A stretch of DNA of 8,296 nucleotides. Origin: an uncultured Paracoccaceae bacterium (lineage in GTDB: Bacteria; Pseudomonadota; Alphaproteobacteria; Rhodobacterales; Rhodobacteraceae). Positions within the stretch are counted from its first letter, which is position 1; each line of letters opens with the position of its first letter. The stretch covers positions 1-8,296 of the forward strand of contig CAKZNY010000312.1 in the NCBI GenBank assembly GCA_937132145.1, read 5' to 3'. This document shows positions 1-7,385 of the stretch, piece after piece. The translations under genes were made by a program, and so were the position numbers. The notes beneath the pieces are model-generated. The model ran no database searches and had not been told where the DNA came from. It saw nothing but the letters and a program-made list of their open reading frames with translations.

Positions 1-1606
1 GGATGTTGCGGGCCTTCAGGGGACTGTGCAAAACGACATTATCAAGGAATATCTTAGCCGTGGAACGTATATTTTTCCACCCCAAGCCAGCCTGAAGCTG
101 ATCGGCGATGTGGCGGAGTATTGTTACACATCCGTGCCGAAATGGAACCCGATGAACGTGTGTTCGTACCATTTGCAAGAAGCTGGCGCGACACCGGAAC
201 AGGAGCTGGCGTTTGCGTTAACCACAGCGATTGCCGTGCTGGATCAGGTGCGCGGGCAGGTTCCGGCAGAGGATTTCCCGAAGGTGGTTGCGCGGATTTC
301 GTTCTTCGTGAACGCAGGCATCCGGTTTGTGACCGAGATGTGCAAAATGCGCGCCTTCGTGGACCTGTGGGATGAAATTTGTCGGGACCGGTACGGGGTG
401 ACGGACGCCAAGCAACGGCGGTTTCGCTACGGGGTGCAGGTCAACAGTCTGGGCCTGACGGAGCAGCAACCGGAGAATAACGTCTACCGTATTCTGATTG
501 AAATGCTGGCCGTAACCTTGTCGAAAAAAGCGCGGGCGCGGGCGGTGCAACTGCCCGCGTGGAACGAGGCTCTGGGTTTGCCGCGACCGTGGGATCAGCA
601 ATGGTCGCTTCGGATGCAGCAGATCATGGCGTATGAAACGGACCTGTTAGAGTTTGACGATCTGTTTGACGGAAATCCGGCGGTGGATCGTAAGGTCGAA
701 GAACTGAAAGCCGGTGCGCGCGCGGAGATAAAACATATCGACCAGATGGGCGGCGCGGTTGCGGCGATTGAATATATGAAGACGCAACTGGTGATCTCGA
801 ATTCGGCCCGAATCGGACGGATCGAGTCCGGAGAGACTGTGGTGGTTGGCGTTAACAAGTTCCAGAACGGCGAGGAAAGCCCGCTGACCTCCGGCGATGG
901 CGGGATCATGGTGGTTGACCCGAAGGTGGAGCAACAGCAGATCGACAGCCTGAACGCATGGCGCGAAGCGCGGGACGAGGGTGCGGTGCAAGCGGCGCTT
1001 GAGCAGTTGCGAAATGATGCGCGGGGGGGCGTTAACATTATGCCAGCCTCGATTATTGCGGCGAAAGTCGGGGTGACGACGGGCGAATGGGGCACGGCGA
1101 TGCGGGCCGTATTCGGGGAATATCGTGCGCCGACGGGGGTTAGTTCTGCAATGTCGAATTCCACCGAAGGGCTGGAAGAAGTGCAGGCCGAGGTTGGCCG
1201 CGTAGCTGCTAAACTGGGTTCCCCCATACGATTGTTGGTCGGTAAACCGGGGTTGGACGGGCATTCAAACGGGGCGGAACAAATTGCGGTGCGGGCGCGG
1301 GATTGCGGAATGAAGGTGACATACGAGGGTATTCGCATGACCCCCGAGGCGATTGTCGCCGCTGCCGTGACCCAAAAGGTTCATATCGTTGGGCTGTCGG
1401 TTTTATCGGGTTCGCACCTGCCGCTGATCGCTGAAGTGATGGACCGTATGCAGGTTGCCGGTCTGGATATTCCGGTGATCGTCGGCGGGATCATACCGGA
1501 CGAGGATCGCGCGGCGTTAACAGACATGGGGATCGCGCGGATCTACACGCCGAAGGATTTCGACCTGAACCGGATCATGATGGACATAATCGCGCTGGTG
1601 GCCTAA
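1..1606 (+). CDS. ecm: Ethylmalonyl-CoA mutase, 5'-truncated by window edge
   Basis: Adenosylcobalamin-dependent mutase that converts (2R)-ethylmalonyl-CoA to methylsuccinyl-CoA in the ethylmalonyl-CoA pathway of acetate assimilation (cytosolic). The reading frame is already open at base 2, and residues before the GTG at 26 (DVAGLQGT) continue the family motif LQGTVQNDIIKEY, so the true start lies upstream; 534 codons are present and roughly 120 N-terminal residues are missing. The mutase barrel segment RGTYIFPP and the stretch VPKWNPMNVCSYHLQEAGAT match the MeaA/Ecm branch; methylmalonyl-CoA mutases read more like [20 protein letters not shown]. The C-terminal B12 domain shows DGHSNG, with the cobalt-ligating His at 1262-1264, then the S-x-L motif at 1397-1405 and the GG motif at 1484-1489. 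Stop TAA is at 1604. It converges on galE with a 19-base gap and no clear terminator. The alternative, methylmalonyl-CoA mutase, is less likely on wording; this was judged from memory, without alignment. Confidence 0.92.
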   Translation, partial: DVAGLQGTVQNDIIKEYLSRGTYIFPPQASLKLIGDVAEYCYTSVPKWNPMNVCSYHLQEAGATPEQELAFALTTAIAVLDQVRGQVPAEDFPKVVARISFFVNAGIRFVTEMCKMRAFVDLWDEICRDRYGVTDAKQRRFRYGVQVNSLGLTEQQPENNVYRILIEMLAVTLSKKARARAVQLPAWNEALGLPRPWDQQWSLRMQQIMAYETDLLEFDDLFDGNPAVDRKVEELKAGARAEIKHIDQMGGAVAAIEYMKTQLVISNSARIGRIESGETVVVGVNKFQNGEESPLTSGDGGIMVVDPKVEQQQIDSLNAWREARDEGAVQAALEQLRNDARGGVNIMPASIIAAKVGVTTGEWGTAMRAVFGEYRAPTGVSSAMSNSTEGLEEVQAEVGRVAAKLGSPIRLLVGKPGLDGHSNGAEQIAVRARDCGMKVTYEGIRMTPEAIVAAAVTQKVHIVGLSVLSGSHLPLIAEVMDRMQVAGLDIPVIVGGIIPDEDRAALTDMGIARIYTPKDFDLNRIMMDIIALVA

Positions 1607-1625
1607 CGGCGGGTGAACCGAAATT

Positions 1626-2645
1626 TCAAGTTTTCGTTTTATATCCCAAGGGGTTGGTGTCTTGCCAAAGCCAGCAAGTTTCGCACATTCCGGCTAGATC
1701 AATCTGCGCTTTCCAGCCCAGTTCAGCTTGCGCGCGGGAAGGGTCCGCATAGCATGTCGCAATGTCGCCTTCACGGCGCGGGGCGTTTACGTACGGGACT
1801 TCGCGACCACTGGCTTTGGCGAATGCGTCGATCATTTCCATAACCGAAACCCCCTGCCCGAGCCCGAGGTTGAAGGCTCGTGCGCCGGTGTGTGATTGCG
1901 TCCAGTCAAGGGCCGCGACATGTGCTTTGGCCAGATCAACCACGTGGATATAGTCGCGAACGCCGGTGCCGTCAGGGGTGTCATAGTCGTTGCCGAAAAC
2001 CTTGACATGCGCGCGCCGCCCGACGGCGACCTGCGCAATCATGGGCATCAGGTTGTTGGGAATACCGCTGGGGTCTTCGCCGATACGGCCACTTTCATGG
2101 GCACCAACAGGGTTGAAATACCGCAAAATGGCGGCAGTGAAGTCAGGGTCAGAGATCGCCAAATCGCGCAACATTTCCTCTATATGCAGTTTGGAGCGGC
2201 CATAAGGATTGGTGGAGCGCAGCGGGTGATCTTCGGTTATCGGCAGGAAATCCGGGTCGCCGTAAACCGTGGCACTGGAAGAAAACACGATGTTCTGACA
2301 GCCAGCCGCCTTCATAGCTTGCAAAAGGTTAATCGTGCCTTGCACGTTGTTTTCATAGTATTCGAGCGGTTTCTCGACGGATTCCCCGACGGCCTTTAGA
2401 CCAGCAAAGTGGATCACGGCATCGGGGTTGAAGGCTTTGAGGTGCATGGTCAGCCCCTCGCGGTCACGCAGATCAGCTTTGTGGAACGTAAAACTGCGGT
2501 TTGACAGGGTTTTAACGCGCGCCAATGCTTCGGGGGCGCTGTTGGAGAAGTTGTCGATCACGCAAACCTCGTGGCCAGCGCCGAGAACCTCTAACATAGT
2601 GTGGGTGCCGATGTATCCGGCCCCGCCGGTGATTAATACGCGCAT
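1626..2645 (-). CDS. galE: UDP-glucose 4-epimerase GalE
   Basis: Interconverts UDP-glucose and UDP-galactose using tightly bound NAD; cytosolic supplier of UDP-galactose for surface polysaccharides and of UDP-glucose from galactose. The 339-residue product has the usual length. It is an extended short-chain dehydrogenase/reductase: NAD-binding GGAGYIG at residues 7-13, HFAGLKAVGES around 79-89, catalytic Ser124 in SSSATVYG, Tyr148 and Lys152 in YGRSK, RYFNPVGAH at 175-183, and DGTGVRDYIHVVDLA at 225-239, which is typical of true GalE. The ATG at 2645 sits directly before the Rossmann strand, so no residues are missing. The gene stands alone on this strand and is transcribed divergently from uppS; no other sugar-nucleotide gene is in the window, so its polysaccharide cannot be named. 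The order-specific substrate (UDP-Glc versus UDP-GlcNAc) cannot be settled by eye. Confidence 0.95.
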   Translation of the reverse strand: MRVLITGGAGYIGTHTMLEVLGAGHEVCVIDNFSNSAPEALARVKTLSNRSFTFHKADLRDREGLTMHLKAFNPDAVIHFAGLKAVGESVEKPLEYYENNVQGTINLLQAMKAAGCQNIVFSSSATVYGDPDFLPITEDHPLRSTNPYGRSKLHIEEMLRDLAISDPDFTAAILRYFNPVGAHESGRIGEDPSGIPNNLMPMIAQVAVGRRAHVKVFGNDYDTPDGTGVRDYIHVVDLAKAHVAALDWTQSHTGARAFNLGLGQGVSVMEMIDAFAKASGREVPYVNAPRREGDIATCYADPSRAQAELGWKAQIDLAGMCETCWLWQDTNPLGYKTKT

Positions 2646-2679
2646 TTGAAAACCTGAAAGTAAGAAAGCTATCTGGCGG

Positions 2680-2709
2680 AATATATCCTATGCCATCCAG
2701 TATTTACAA
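2680..2709 (-). promoter_or_regulatory. Putative sigma70-type promoter for galE
   Basis: On the minus strand a -35-like TTGTAA (plus-strand 2704-2709) is followed after 18 bases by a -10-like TATATT (plus-strand 2680-2685). Transcription would start near 2673, about 28 bases before the galE ATG. Four of six and five of six bases match the consensus. Found by eye in an AT-rich region, so chance matches are possible. Confidence 0.35.
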
Positions 2710-2713
2710 TTGT

Positions 2714-2742
2714 TGGTTGAGAATATTGTCCGATTATATTAT
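2714..2742 (+). promoter_or_regulatory. Putative promoter for uppS
   Basis: TTGGTT at 2714-2719 and TATTAT at 2737-2742 are separated by 17 bases. The predicted start near 2749-2750 leaves only about a dozen bases before the ATG at 2761. The -35 match is weak (3 of 6). If the site is real, the TTG start at 2710 cannot be used. Confidence 0.25.
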
Positions 2743-2760
2743 CCCTTAACCATAAGGCGA

Positions 2761-3489
2761 ATGAGGGGGTTCGATGTGCACGTTGGTATAATCATGGACG
2801 GCAATGGTCGCTGGGCGGCTAAACGGGGTTTGCCGCGCTTAATGGGGCACAAACGGGGCGCCGGTCGCGTTAAGGATATCGTTAAGACCAGCATCGAATT
2901 AGGCGTGACGACGCTAACGCTTTATGCATTTTCTACCGAGAACTGGAAGCGTGCCGCCCATGAGGTTGAGGGCCTGATGAAGCTGTTTCGCGGGTATTTG
3001 CAGAATAACTTTGTCGAGCTGAACGAGAAGAATATCAAGGTTAAGTTTTTAGGTGATCCGACGCCTTTGGCCGCAGACCTGCGCGAGCAGATGGAAAACC
3101 TTGAAGATCTAACCAAAGACAACACCCTTATGACGTTGAATATCGCGATAAATTACGGTGGTCGGGATGATCTGGTACGGGCGACGCGCAAGATAGCCGC
3201 CAAAGTGCGGGATGGATCGTTGGCAATTGACGATATTTGCGAGCAGACGATCTCGGATCATCTGGATACGGTGAAACAACCGGACCCCGACCTGATTATT
3301 CGCACAGCAGGGGAGTTGCGGTTGTCAAACTTCATGATATGGCAAGGCGCCTATTCCGAACTGGCGTTTGTTAAAACTTCCTGGCCGGAATTCACCCCGG
3401 AGGTTTACACCGAGGTGATCGCGGAATACCGCAGTCGCACACGCCAATTCGGGGCCGTGATCCCGAAAGGGGCTAAGGTTGTCAAATGA
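2761..3489 (+). CDS. uppS: UppS-type cis-prenyltransferase (polyprenyl diphosphate synthase)
   Basis: Adds isopentenyl diphosphate units in cis to an allylic primer, giving the long-chain polyprenyl diphosphate used as lipid carrier for peptidoglycan and other envelope glycans; works at the cytoplasmic membrane. I place the start at ATG 2761 (242 residues), preceded by AAGG at 2754-2757. An in-frame TTG at 2710 would give 259 residues but lacks a good ribosome site, and GTG 2776 is also possible because GAGGGGG precedes it. Family motifs in order: HVGIIMDGNGRWA with catalytic Asp13, GH at 29-30, FSTENW at 57-62, NYGGRDDL at 131-138, RTAGELRLSN at 181-190 and AYSELAF with Mg-binding Glu200. 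The N-terminus ahead of the DGNGR motif is short, and the C-terminal RTRQFG differs from the RxRRFG I recall as common. Usually uppS lies with cdsA, dxr and rseP; here it lies between galE and ubiE, so a second, specialised paralogue is possible. Product chain length cannot be read from sequence. Confidence 0.88.
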   Translation: MRGFDVHVGIIMDGNGRWAAKRGLPRLMGHKRGAGRVKDIVKTSIELGVTTLTLYAFSTENWKRAAHEVEGLMKLFRGYLQNNFVELNEKNIKVKFLGDPTPLAADLREQMENLEDLTKDNTLMTLNIAINYGGRDDLVRATRKIAAKVRDGSLAIDDICEQTISDHLDTVKQPDPDLIIRTAGELRLSNFMIWQGAYSELAFVKTSWPEFTPEVYTEVIAEYRSRTRQFGAVIPKGAKVVK

Positions 3490-3564
3490 GCCGTCGGTCT
3501 GGAATTGTAACTTCGCCAAAAGGCATATAACTCTACTGGCAACGCGACTCTAGAGATCAGGCTG

Positions 3565-4305
3565 ATGACCCAAAAAACCCATTTCGGATTCAAGACGGTG
3601 GACGAGGATGCCAAGGCGGGCATGGTTCACGGTGTTTTCACCAATGTTGCCTCCAAATACGACGTGATGAACGATGCGATGAGCATGGGCGTGCACCGTA
3701 TCTGGAAAGACGCGATGATGGATTGGCTGGCTCCGCGCAAAGGCATGAAATTGCTGGATGTGGCGGGTGGTACAGGGGATATCGCGTTCCGGTTCCTGAA
3801 ACGCGCGGGCGGTGGGCATGCGACGGTGTTCGACATGACGCAATCCATGCTGGACGCGGGTCGGCAGCGCGCGGATGCCGCAAGCATGCAAGACAGTCTG
3901 GATTGGGTTTGCGGTGACGCGATGGCGCTACCGTTCGAGGATAACAGTTTTGACGTCTACACCATCAGTTTCGGTATTCGCAATGTCACGCGCATTCAGG
4001 ACGCGATTAACGAGGCGTACCGCGTTCTTAAACCCGGCGGGCGGTTTCTGGTGCTGGAGTTCTCGAGCATTCCGAATCCGGCGATGCAGTGGGCCTATGA
4101 TCGGTACAGTTTCAACGTCATTCCGCGGCTTGGGCAGTTAATCGCCAATGATCGGGACAGTTATCAATATCTGGTGGAATCGATCCGGAAGTTCCCTAAA
4201 CAAGAACAATTCGTGCAGATGATTCGCGATGGTAAATTTAGCCAAGTCAAATACCGTAACCTTTCGTTAGGCATTGCGGCGCTACATTCGGGGTGGAAAA
4301 CATGA
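3565..4305 (+). CDS. ubiE: Ubiquinone/menaquinone C-methyltransferase UbiE
   Basis: SAM-dependent C-methyltransferase that methylates 2-polyprenyl-6-methoxy-1,4-benzoquinol in ubiquinone synthesis (and demethylmenaquinol where menaquinone is made). The 246-residue product has the usual length. It carries the UbiE signature [14 protein letters not shown] at residues 31-44, the SAM-binding glycine motif [10 protein letters not shown] at 64-73, and RVLKPGG at 153-159, followed by the expected [14 protein letters not shown] and [10 protein letters not shown] segments. The start at ATG 3565 gives the MTxKTHFGF opening that I recall for this family in Rhodobacterales. Only a weak CAGG ribosome site precedes it. 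Between uppS and this gene lie 75 bases that contain a TATAAC (3526-3531) and a TTGTAA (3505-3510) with a short 15-base spacer, so a separate promoter is possible but weak. Its last codons overlap ubiB. Because the order generally relies on ubiquinone, ubiquinone synthesis is the likely main role. Confidence 0.95.
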   Translation: MTQKTHFGFKTVDEDAKAGMVHGVFTNVASKYDVMNDAMSMGVHRIWKDAMMDWLAPRKGMKLLDVAGGTGDIAFRFLKRAGGGHATVFDMTQSMLDAGRQRADAASMQDSLDWVCGDAMALPFEDNSFDVYTISFGIRNVTRIQDAINEAYRVLKPGGRFLVLEFSSIPNPAMQWAYDRYSFNVIPRLGQLIANDRDSYQYLVESIRKFPKQEQFVQMIRDGKFSQVKYRNLSLGIAALHSGWKT

Positions 4306-5822
4306 GGGGTCCGCATAATATCTGGCGTCTGATCCGCACGGGCGCCACGTTTGAACGCTCTGGCGCGATGCGTGTGGTGCTGGAGGCTGTTGAAGCGCCG
4401 CGCTCTATTCGTATTGCTGCGCGGATTATCGGCTGGCCTGTGCAATGGCTTGGCCTGAAAGGCGACCTTTCGCAGCCACCGATTCTGCGGGCGTTAACCG
4501 CGCTTGGTCCGGCGTATATCAAATTTGGGCAGTTGCTTTCGACACGCCCCGATATTGTTGGCGTTGAACTGGCAACAGATTTGCGGATTTTGCAGGACGC
4601 ACTGCCTGCGTTCGATACGGATATTGCCAGAGCCGAGATTGAGTCCGAACTGGGCATTAAAATTGACGAGATGTTCGAGAGTTTCTCGGAACCTGTCGCA
4701 GCAGCCTCGCTGGCGCAAGTTCACAAGGCGGTTGTGCGCGAAACGGGTCAGGTTGTGGCCGTTAAGGTCTTGCGACCGGGCATCGAGCGCGCATTTTTGA
4801 AGGACGTGGATGCGTTTTTTCTGGCAGCGTCAATCATCGAAACCATCGCCCCGTTTTCGCGCCGCCTGCGCCCACGCGCGGTGATCGAGCATTTCGCTGG
4901 CGTAGTAGACGGAGAGCTGGACCTGCGGATGGAAGCCTCGGCCGCCGACGAGTTTGCCGCGAATACAAAAGACGACAAAGGGTTCCGGGTTCCGGCCGTG
5001 ATTTGGGAGCTGTCCTCGCGCCGCGTGCTGACAACTGAATGGGTCGATGGTGTTCCGCTCGGCGATGTCGAAGCGGTTCTGGCGATTGGATCAGACCACA
5101 CGGAATTTGCCGAACGCATTTTGCAAACCTTTCTGCGCCACGCTTTGCGGGACGGATTTTTCCATGCCGACATGCATCAGGGCAACCTGATGCGCGGGCC
5201 GGAGGGCGACCTGATCGCGCTCGATTTTGGCATCATGGGGCGGATTGATACCTATACGCGCAAAGTTTACGCCGAGATTTTGATGGGCTTTTTGAAGCGC
5301 GATTACACCCGCGTTGCCGAGGCGCATTTCGAGGCGGGCTATGTTCCCGCCGATCAGGATGTTGCCGCGTTTGCGCAGGCTTTGCGGGCTGTGGGCGAAC
5401 CAATTTTCGACTATGACGCCTCGCAAGTTTCCATGGCGCGATTGTTTGGCCACCTGTTCGACGTAACCGAGCGTTTCGGGATGGAAACCCGCACCGAGCT
5501 GATCCTTTTGCAACGCACGATGTTTGTTGTCGAAGGGGTGACGCGGACGTTCGATCCCAATCTAAACATGTGGGATACGTCTGGCCCGGTGATCGAGAAA
5601 TATATCATTGATAACCTCGGCCCCAAGGCCATCGCCAACGATTTGGCGGCCACAGTTAAGGTCCTTGCCCGTTTCGGCCCGCGCCTTCCAGCTTTGGCAG
5701 AGGCGGCGTTAATGAACCTTAACAAAACGCCCGAACCAGCCCCAAGCAAAATCGGCCCGCTGATCTGGGCGTTGTTGGGTGTGGCAGTGGGCGTTGCGGT
5801 AACGTTGCTAATCGTTGATTAA
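4302..5822 (+). CDS. ubiB: UbiB/ADCK-family atypical kinase-like protein for ubiquinone synthesis
   Basis: Member of the UbiB/ADCK/ABC1 family, a membrane-associated atypical kinase/ATPase needed for ubiquinone synthesis, probably by handling hydrophobic intermediates. The start ATG 4302 overlaps the ubiE stop in ATGA, the usual sign of translational coupling, and gives 506 residues; GTG 4293 would add three. Visible motifs: KFGQ at 74-77 (the family KxGQ motif), the alanine-rich nucleotide loop AAAS at 133-136, invariant Lys155 in VAVK, ELD at 205-207, HADMHQGN at 288-295 (catalytic-loop Asp290, Asn295) and metal-binding DFG at 308-310. A C-terminal hydrophobic helix (about 485-505) ends in a short charged tail and would anchor the protein in the inner membrane. 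In many alphaproteobacteria coaBC and dut follow ubiB; here they do not. Confidence 0.95.
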   Translation: MRGPHNIWRLIRTGATFERSGAMRVVLEAVEAPRSIRIAARIIGWPVQWLGLKGDLSQPPILRALTALGPAYIKFGQLLSTRPDIVGVELATDLRILQDALPAFDTDIARAEIESELGIKIDEMFESFSEPVAAASLAQVHKAVVRETGQVVAVKVLRPGIERAFLKDVDAFFLAASIIETIAPFSRRLRPRAVIEHFAGVVDGELDLRMEASAADEFAANTKDDKGFRVPAVIWELSSRRVLTTEWVDGVPLGDVEAVLAIGSDHTEFAERILQTFLRHALRDGFFHADMHQGNLMRGPEGDLIALDFGIMGRIDTYTRKVYAEILMGFLKRDYTRVAEAHFEAGYVPADQDVAAFAQALRAVGEPIFDYDASQVSMARLFGHLFDVTERFGMETRTELILLQRTMFVVEGVTRTFDPNLNMWDTSGPVIEKYIIDNLGPKAIANDLAATVKVLARFGPRLPALAEAALMNLNKTPEPAPSKIGPLIWALLGVAVGVAVTLLIVD

Positions 5823-5835
5823 GAGCTAACGCGTT

Positions 5836-5850
5836 TTAACAATTTGTTAA
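5836..5850 (+). promoter_or_regulatory. CtrA-type box 1 (TTAA-N7-TTAA)
   Basis: An exact TTAA, seven bases, TTAA. The site is also a perfect palindrome around one central base (TTAACAA, T, TTGTTAA), as expected for a symmetric dimer site. CtrA of alphaproteobacteria recognises TTAA-N7-TTAA, often ending in TTAAC. The match to the motif is seen; binding is inferred. Confidence 0.6.
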
Positions 5851-5880
5851 TTAATATTAACGAGTTAGCAACGATTTCTG

Positions 5881-5895
5881 TTAAATTATCGTTAA
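5881..5895 (+). promoter_or_regulatory. CtrA-type box 2 (TTAA-N7-TTAA)
   Basis: A second exact TTAA-N7-TTAA site, 45 bases downstream of the first and ending 40 bases before the ATG at 5936. Two exact boxes within 60 bases are unlikely to arise by chance even in AT-rich DNA, although local AT richness raises the odds. Whether it activates or represses depends on the promoter position, which I cannot fix. Confidence 0.6.
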
Positions 5896-5924
5896 TACTA
5901 GTGCCCTAAGGTTCCCTCCAATGC

Positions 5925-5930
5925 AGGAGG
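5925..5930 (+). promoter_or_regulatory. Strong ribosome-binding site that fixes the start of the PAS gene
   Basis: AGGAGG lies five bases upstream of ATG 5936. An in-frame ATG at 5921 would place this motif inside the coding sequence and has no comparable site of its own, so 5936 is chosen as the start. Confidence 0.85.
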
Positions 5931-5935
5931 AAAAC

Positions 5936-7378
5936 ATGACCGCATTAGAGATGATTCGCGAAGGCTTTGGTGCTTGGGCGGACGGGGCGCTGGGCGCTAA
6001 TATTTATACGACTCCGATCGTGTTCACCTTGCTGTTTCTGTTCGGCTTTTTGGCCATGGCCCTTCTGAAAACCTTCAGGTTTCCGCGCGTGGCAGTGGCC
6101 AATACGCACAGCACGCTTTCCGCCGAGGGGCGGGAGATTATCGACGATGCAAACACCGCCAGATTGTTCGAACTTGAAACCGAGATAGCCGCCTCGAAGG
6201 ATGCGCTGAAGCGTTTCACCGAAACGTTGTCGACGACGTTCGCGCATTTGTCCGGCGGGTTAGCGATTTTTGATGCGGACAAGTCCTTATACTTGTTCAA
6301 CCCCGCCCTCTCGGACCTTCTTGATCTGGATCCGGTATGGCTCGCCAAACGTCCGAGCATTGCCGATTTTATCAGCATGCTTCGTGAAAAACGGCACCTG
6401 CCCGAGAAGAAGAATTTTCTGGAATGGCGGCGTTTGTTAACGAATTTGAAAGATACCGGGCAACAGAAAAACTATGAAGATGAATGGGTGCTGCCGGACG
6501 GGCGGGTCTTTCGTGTCACTGGCCAATCACACCCGAGGGGCGCCGTTGCGTTCCTGTTCGAGGATATCTCGGCGCAAGTTGCCATTGCACGTCGGCACCG
6601 ATCGGAGGTGTCGTTGAACCAAAGCATTTTGAACGGGCTGTCTGATGCGGTCGCAGTGGTAAGCCCCTCGGGGATGGTGAAATTCACCAACACAGCGTTG
6701 GCAGATTTGTTCGGGGTGGAGTTTTGCGAATCCCTGATTAACCACGGGATTCCCGAGCCGCTGGAAAGCAAGTTGATGATTTCCGACACAACCGATTTTT
6801 GGCCAAAACTGAAAGCCTATGTCGCGGCCCCCAAGCGCCTCGCGCCTTGGGAACAGCAGTTGACGGCGGAGGATAACACCAAAATTCTGGCTGATGTTTC
6901 GAGCTTGCCGGATGGCTCTACGTTGGTGGTTTTCAACGCGAAAACCAAGATCACCGGTAAGGTTTTACCCGTTCCAGACGCGCCCGATCCGTTATACTTT
7001 GCCAACCTTGAAAGCATGCTTCGCCAACGCGATGTTTCGTTTGACCATTCCGGTTTTGACCTCGACTGCGTGGACCCCGCGGACATGGTGAAAATGCGAC
7101 GAATCCTGTGGTATTTGACGATTTCAGCCGCCAATAATTGCCGCAAGGGCGGGGAAATCGTACTGTCGTCACGTGTTGAGGGGCAATATACGGCTCTGTC
7201 ATGTCATGTATCCGAGGAATATTATATGGACGGGGTCCATGAAAATGTCGCTGGAAACCTGCTTAAATCGCTGGCAGATCAACCTGACAGCAGAAATTCT
7301 TGGGCATATGACGCCAAGGTTGATCCTTACACGGTGTCTTTCAAGGCGCAAAAGCCATTGAAACTATCGGCGCTTTAA
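5936..7378 (+). CDS. Membrane-anchored tandem-PAS protein, DivL-like, with degenerate kinase core
   Basis: A 480-residue protein resembling the DivL-like PAS sensor proteins of Rhodobacterales. A single hydrophobic helix at about residues 27-46 anchors it in the inner membrane. A short, probably coiled stretch (about 60-100) leads to a first PAS domain at about 102-213, which ends in GAVAFLFEDIS, a wording I associate with DivL-type proteins. A second PAS domain follows at about 227-335. From 350 to 480 the sequence should hold the kinase module, but I see no His- or Tyr-bearing dimerisation helix and no DxGxG or GxG ATP-binding glycines. Only RRILWYLTISAANNC with KGGEIVLSS (about 388-412) recalls the N-box region of a histidine-kinase ATPase domain. 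It is therefore probably a pseudokinase or a scaffold. Two CtrA-type boxes lie just upstream, suggesting membership of the CtrA regulon. True divL usually lies by tsaE and addAB, so this is more likely a paralogue; no gene symbol is given. The coding frame is intact. Confidence 0.75.
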   Translation: MTALEMIREGFGAWADGALGANIYTTPIVFTLLFLFGFLAMALLKTFRFPRVAVANTHSTLSAEGREIIDDANTARLFELETEIAASKDALKRFTETLSTTFAHLSGGLAIFDADKSLYLFNPALSDLLDLDPVWLAKRPSIADFISMLREKRHLPEKKNFLEWRRLLTNLKDTGQQKNYEDEWVLPDGRVFRVTGQSHPRGAVAFLFEDISAQVAIARRHRSEVSLNQSILNGLSDAVAVVSPSGMVKFTNTALADLFGVEFCESLINHGIPEPLESKLMISDTTDFWPKLKAYVAAPKRLAPWEQQLTAEDNTKILADVSSLPDGSTLVVFNAKTKITGKVLPVPDAPDPLYFANLESMLRQRDVSFDHSGFDLDCVDPADMVKMRRILWYLTISAANNCRKGGEIVLSSRVEGQYTALSCHVSEEYYMDGVHENVAGNLLKSLADQPDSRNSWAYDAKVDPYTVSFKAQKPLKLSAL

Positions 7379-7385
7379 ACAGGCG

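Larger units (their letters stand above)
5823..5935. promoter_or_regulatory. AT-rich regulatory region between ubiB and the PAS gene
   Basis: This 113-base gap is much richer in A and T than the surrounding genes. It holds two TTAA-N7-TTAA boxes, a GCTAAC/GTTAGC inverted repeat (5825-5830 and 5864-5869) enclosing smaller palindromes, and an AACGAT/ATCGTT inverted repeat (5870-5875 and 5888-5893) around the second box. No GC-rich stem followed by a T run is seen, so a classical terminator for ubiB is not evident. I could not place a convincing -10 element. Confidence 0.6.

Noticed and set aside
595..1338. Long open frame (247 codons) antisense to ecm
   Set aside because: It lies wholly inside the well-supported ecm gene, its translation is rich in Ser, Pro, Thr and Arg with no recognisable domain, and such shadow frames are common opposite codon-biased genes.
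1619..1636. CGAAA/TTTCG hairpin with nearby T residues between ecm and galE as a terminator
   Set aside because: Only five mostly A-T pairs with an eight-base loop; too weak to call.
2710..2760. TTG at 2710 as the uppS start
   Set aside because: It has no good ribosome site, the added residues do not resemble the family N-terminus, and the likely promoter overlaps it.
5709..5722. TTAA pair near the end of ubiB resembling a CtrA box
   Set aside because: The spacing is six, not seven, bases, and it lies inside coding sequence.
5847..5860. Third TTAA pair between the two boxes
   Set aside because: Spacing is six bases; it is a by-product of the AT-rich palindromes rather than an exact box.
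5921..5935. ATG at 5921 as the start of the PAS gene
   Set aside because: The AGGAGG at 5925-5930 would fall within the coding sequence, and it is ideally placed for ATG 5936.
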